9,645 nucleotides of DNA, from the NCBI GenBank assembly GCA_016222925.1, contig JACRQB010000162.1:1-9645 (forward strand). The letters are read 5' to 3'. Shown here in pieces: positions 6,584 to 9,645 of this stretch. Below the pieces are notes generated by a model, which was given only the letters and a program-made list of their open reading frames with translations, did not search any database and was not told the DNA's origin. Source of the DNA: Nitrospirota bacterium (GTDB lineage Bacteria > Nitrospirota > Nitrospiria > Nitrospirales > Nitrospiraceae). Numbering within the stretch: position 1 is the first letter of the stretch; each line of letters begins with the position of its first letter. The position numbers and the translations under genes were made by a program.

Positions 6584-9500
6584 AATGAGTATCCTTTGGA
6601 AGATCGAGTGAGATCCTCGTCCCCTTGTCAGGTTTCGACTGGATGGCGAACAAGCCCCTGACTTTCTGAGCCCGTGCCGCCATGTTGACTAATCCATGGC
6701 CAACCCCCTGAACTGAGCGTGTACTAAACCCGATGCCGTCATCCGTCACGGCCAGACGATCAGAGCGGATGAGATCCCGAAGCGAGACGGTGATCTGTTT
6801 GGCACGGCTGTGGCGCAACGCATTACTCACCCCCTCCCGTACAATGTTGATGATATGGAGTGCCTGTTCGGTGGAAAGCCGCCGTGCGGCCTCGTCGTCG
6901 ATTCTGATCCGACATCTGGCGGAAGAGGAGATGGACATCGTTTCGACCATAGTCCGCAAGGCGGTCGAAAAGTCTCCACCCTGCAGCACTTGAGATTCGA
7001 GACCGGCAATAAAATTCCGGACTTCCGTCATGACCTGGTTGAGCTGCCTAATGGCATGATCCAGTGTCGCCATGAACTTCTTCGCCACAGGATCGCGTCG
7101 CTTCCTGATCAGTGGCTTACACGCTTCTAACCCAAGTCCGACAGCATACAGGGATTGGAGAATACCATCGTGGAGGTCTTGACTGATCCGCTCTCGTTCT
7201 TGGAGTGCGGCGCTCAAATCTCGTTCACGTTGTACGAGGATCTCCTCCATCCGTTTGCGCTCTGTGATATCCGTCGCGGCACCCAGCACCATGTGAACCT
7301 GTCCTTGATCGTCGAAAATCGGCCGCTTGACCGTCTGTAACCAACGTGTCTGTCCTCTCGAATCAGTGATCTTCTCCTCCGGGATGAACCGATCCTGCCC
7401 GGAATTCATCACCTCAAGATCGTTATGACGAAAGAACTCCACCTCCTCCGTATTCGCATTGCAGTCGGCATCCGATTTCCCGATCAACTCTTCCACCGTC
7501 GTGCCGTACCAATCAGCGACAGCCTTGTTGGCCACCGTAAAACGACCGGCGCGATCCTTGGCAAAGATGAGGTCTGGATCGGTGTCGATGACTTGTCGCA
7601 AGAACGTATGGGAGCGATGAAGCTCTGCTTCCGCCCGCTTTCGCTCTGCAACGTCTCGCATGATCATGCAGGCGTACTCTTTCCCTTCATGTTGCAGATA
7701 ATTGACGGTCACGTCCGTCTGCAAGACGAGTCCAGTTCGTGTCCAAAACGTCGCATCGAATGTCAACGCTCCCTGCTGTTTGAGATAATTCCAATGAGTC
7801 ACCCACCGCTCCACAGGGAAATTTGGGTCAATATCATGGACCGTCATGGCCAGCAGTTGCTCACGTGAGTACTCCAACATGCGGCAAGCGGTATCATTGA
7901 CGCTGAATATTCGAGCGTTCGCGTCTAACCACAAGATCGCCTCGACGGCCTGATCCACGGAGAACTGGGTCAACCGTAGCGCTCGTTCCAGGCGCTTGCT
8001 CTCAGTGATATCATTGCCAACCGTCACACTGCATTGCTTGCCATGCAACTCGATCAGTTCCGACGACAAGAGGCACTGGCGAATTTCGCCATTCTTGCTT
8101 CGTAGTGCCACTTCCACGTTCCGGACTGATCCCTGGCGCTTCAACAGTTTGAGGTAACGGTCCCGTGCCTCCGTCGAGGGCCAGAGTCCTATTTGTTGCG
8201 TCGTGCGTCCTACGACTTCTTCTTTACGATAGGCGAACAGCTGACACGCGGCATCATTGGCGTCCACCACTAAACCAGAGTCCAGCTCGCTGATGACGAC
8301 CGGATGGGGACTGGCTTGGAACGCCTTCGCAAAACGCTCTTCGCTCATGCGAAGCGCCTCCTCGGCTTGCTTGCGTTCCGTAATGTCGTTAGCGACAGTC
8401 ACTACACAGAGCGTTCCGTTAAGCTCTGCAAGATCAGCGGAGGTCAGAAGGTAGCGCACCGCGCCAGATTTGGTCTTTAGTGCAAACTCCATGTTGCGCA
8501 CCGGCTGCCCAGCTTTCAAGCGCTCGATGACCCGCACTCTCTCTTCGAGATTCGGCCAGATACCTAGCATCAACGTGGCGTGTCCGATCACTTCCTCACG
8601 ACGGAACCCAAACAGCTGCAAACAAGCGTCGTTCACTTCGATACAACGGCCTGTTGCGACCTCCGTGATCCCGATCGGATGAGGACTTGTTCGGAAGGCT
8701 TTGGAGAATCGTTCCTCGCTTTCGCGAAGAGCTTCCCCCGCATTCCTGCGCTCGGTGATATCATCGCATGCTTCCATCTTGGCGCAGATGCACTCTCGGT
8801 CTGCTTTGAAGATGATCACCTCCACCGACTTCCCAACAAGATCCTCGACGCGATAGCCCAAGTACCGCGCGCCGTACTCGTTGACTGACCTGATGATTCC
8901 CCTTCCGTCCACGGTGAAATACATGGAGGGAGTTTCGTCATAGAGACTCCGATATCGCTCTTCACTGGCCTGCAATTCTGCGGTGCGCTCGACGACTTTG
9001 CGTTCTAATTCGTCATGTGCGCGACGAAGCGCTTCCTCCGACCGTTTGCGATCCGTGATGTCCTGGAACGTTCCGTAGGCTCGCACGGCTCGCTCATTCA
9101 CAACGTCAACCTTGCCGGCGGTCCGCACGACAATCCGGCGGCCCTTCGCCGAGACGAGATCCAACTCCAGATCCCAAGACGCCCCCTGGGTCATCGCTTG
9201 TTCAAGCGCCTCGGCGAGAAGGGATCGGCTTGCTGCTGTATAAAAATTCAACGACGTGTCCACCGTCGGGCTGTACAATTCCGGCGTGGTCTCATACAGG
9301 CGGTAGGTTTCGTCGCTCCACCACAGACGGTTCGTCAGGAGATCTAACTCCCATCCCCCGATGTTCCCCATCGCTTCGGTTTGGGCCATCAGCGCCAATT
9401 GTTGCTTGAGATGCGTGATATCCTCTGCAATACCCGCAATGCGATGTTCCCGCCCCGCCATTCTGACGCGGCGATCCGAAATCCAGCGGACATAACCATC

Positions 9501-9645
9501 CCGTCCCACGATCCGGTACTCACAATGGAACACCGCTGTCGCCCCTCCGCCAACAAACCAATCATGGTCTGCCTTCACCCGCGCACGGTCATCCGGATGA
9601 ATCGAGTCGAGCCAGAGAAACCAATTTTGATATATCTCCTCCCGC
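6570..9645 (-). CDS. Multi-PAS NarX-type sensor histidine kinase, N-terminus beyond window edge
   Basis: The frame stays open through the right edge (visible end reads EEIYQNWFLWLDSIHPDDRA), so the gene is partial; 1,024 residues are visible, numbered here from the edge. Seven PAS units: a PAS_3 C-terminal part (1-75), PAS (~90-198), a shortened PAS (~231-300), two similar PAS (~311-425 and ~436-550), PAS (~557-668) and a PAS_4-type (~680-797). Linkers repeat the DITERK-EEALR pattern, and a coiled segment with ERTAELQASEERY precedes the third. HisKA_3 follows, with His825 in ERISQDLHDGILQ, then a HATPase with intact N-box (Asn941 in REGVSNALRH), G1 (Asp969 in TDDGIGF) and G2 (GHGLVNM). No membrane helix is visible, so this part is cytosolic. 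Kinase activity and transfer to the overlapping NarL-type regulator are expected. Signals are unknown; no haem- or flavin-specific motif is evident. Confidence 0.95.
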   Translation of the reverse strand, partial: REEIYQNWFLWLDSIHPDDRARVKADHDWFVGGGATAVFHCEYRIVGRDGYVRWISDRRVRMAGREHRIAGIAEDITHLKQQLALMAQTEAMGNIGGWELDLLTNRLWWSDETYRLYETTPELYSPTVDTSLNFYTAASRSLLAEALEQAMTQGASWDLELDLVSAKGRRIVVRTAGKVDVVNERAVRAYGTFQDITDRKRSEEALRRAHDELERKVVERTAELQASEERYRSLYDETPSMYFTVDGRGIIRSVNEYGARYLGYRVEDLVGKSVEVIIFKADRECICAKMEACDDITERRNAGEALRESEERFSKAFRTSPHPIGITEVATGRCIEVNDACLQLFGFRREEVIGHATLMLGIWPNLEERVRVIERLKAGQPVRNMEFALKTKSGAVRYLLTSADLAELNGTLCVVTVANDITERKQAEEALRMSEERFAKAFQASPHPVVISELDSGLVVDANDAACQLFAYRKEEVVGRTTQQIGLWPSTEARDRYLKLLKRQGSVRNVEVALRSKNGEIRQCLLSSELIELHGKQCSVTVGNDITESKRLERALRLTQFSVDQAVEAILWLDANARIFSVNDTACRMLEYSREQLLAMTVHDIDPNFPVERWVTHWNYLKQQGALTFDATFWTRTGLVLQTDVTVNYLQHEGKEYACMIMRDVAERKRAEAELHRSHTFLRQVIDTDPDLIFAKDRAGRFTVANKAVADWYGTTVEELIGKSDADCNANTEEVEFFRHNDLEVMNSGQDRFIPEEKITDSRGQTRWLQTVKRPIFDDQGQVHMVLGAATDITERKRMEEILVQRERDLSAALQERERISQDLHDGILQSLYAVGLGLEACKPLIRKRRDPVAKKFMATLDHAIRQLNQVMTEVRNFIAGLESQVLQGGDFSTALRTMVETMSISSSARCRIRIDDEAARRLSTEQALHIINIVREGVSNALRHSRAKQITVSLRDLIRSDRLAVTDDGIGFSTRSVQGVGHGLVNMAARAQKVRGLFAIQSKPDKGTRISLDLPKDTHYAHN
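6592..6597 (-). promoter_or_regulatory. Ribosome binding site (AAAGGA) for the LuxR-type regulator
   Basis: AAAGGA lies on the minus strand, 8 bases before ATG 6583 and inside the kinase coding sequence. This is consistent with translational coupling of the kinase/regulator pair. Confidence 0.6.

Noticed and set aside
7980..9100. DNA-level tandem repeat or CRISPR-like array suggested by recurring stretches
   Set aside because: The recurring stretches encode the DITERK-EEALR linkers between PAS domains and are diverged; there are no regular identical repeats with spacers.

Overview
The window looks like part of a chromosome from a Gram-negative, moderately GC-rich, sensor-rich bacterium. The motility-type OmpA/MotB end, the stacked PAS sensor kinases and the overall style suggest a Nitrospira-like (Nitrospirota) genome. 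That assignment is an impression from gene style only; no rRNA or other decisive marker is present.

Layout. The left third reads on the + strand. It holds the 3' end of an OmpA/MotB-family peptidoglycan-binding protein (1-471), then a primosomal protein N' (PriA) gene (589-2770) that lies in two overlapping reading frames (589-1146 and 1034-2770). The rest reads on the - strand. In order of transcription (right to left) it holds a very large multi-PAS, NarX-type sensor kinase that enters from beyond the right edge (9645-6570), an overlapping NarL/LuxR-type response regulator (6583-5927), a gap of 156 bases, a membrane-anchored hybrid kinase (5770-3635), an overlapping stand-alone receiver protein (3657-3292), and a small four-helix membrane protein (3209-2817) that converges on priA.

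How the genes may work together. The - strand block is two kinase/regulator pairs in tandem, and each pair overlaps (14 and 23 bases), which points to translational coupling. The first pair is a conventional NarX/NarL-style system: a PAS array feeds a HisKA_3 kinase with intact ATP-binding boxes and a DNA-binding regulator. The second pair is unusual. The hybrid kinase keeps its phospho-accepting histidine and an intact receiver domain, but its ATP-binding domain has lost the N-box asparagine and the G1 aspartate. Its first PAS domain looks like a LOV domain without the photoactive cysteine. It may act as a phosphotransfer or phosphatase scaffold rather than as a kinase.

The main surprise is PriA. 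Its DNA-binding, zinc-binding and C-terminal parts are recognisable and all eight zinc cysteines are present, but every helicase motif is degenerate. It resembles the helicase-less PriA known from actinobacteria. The frame break between its N-terminal domain and the rest is a separate oddity: sequencing error, young pseudogene or truly split gene. No tRNA, rRNA, CRISPR array, insertion sequence or convincing intrinsic terminator was seen, and no gene-free stretch exceeds 300 bases.
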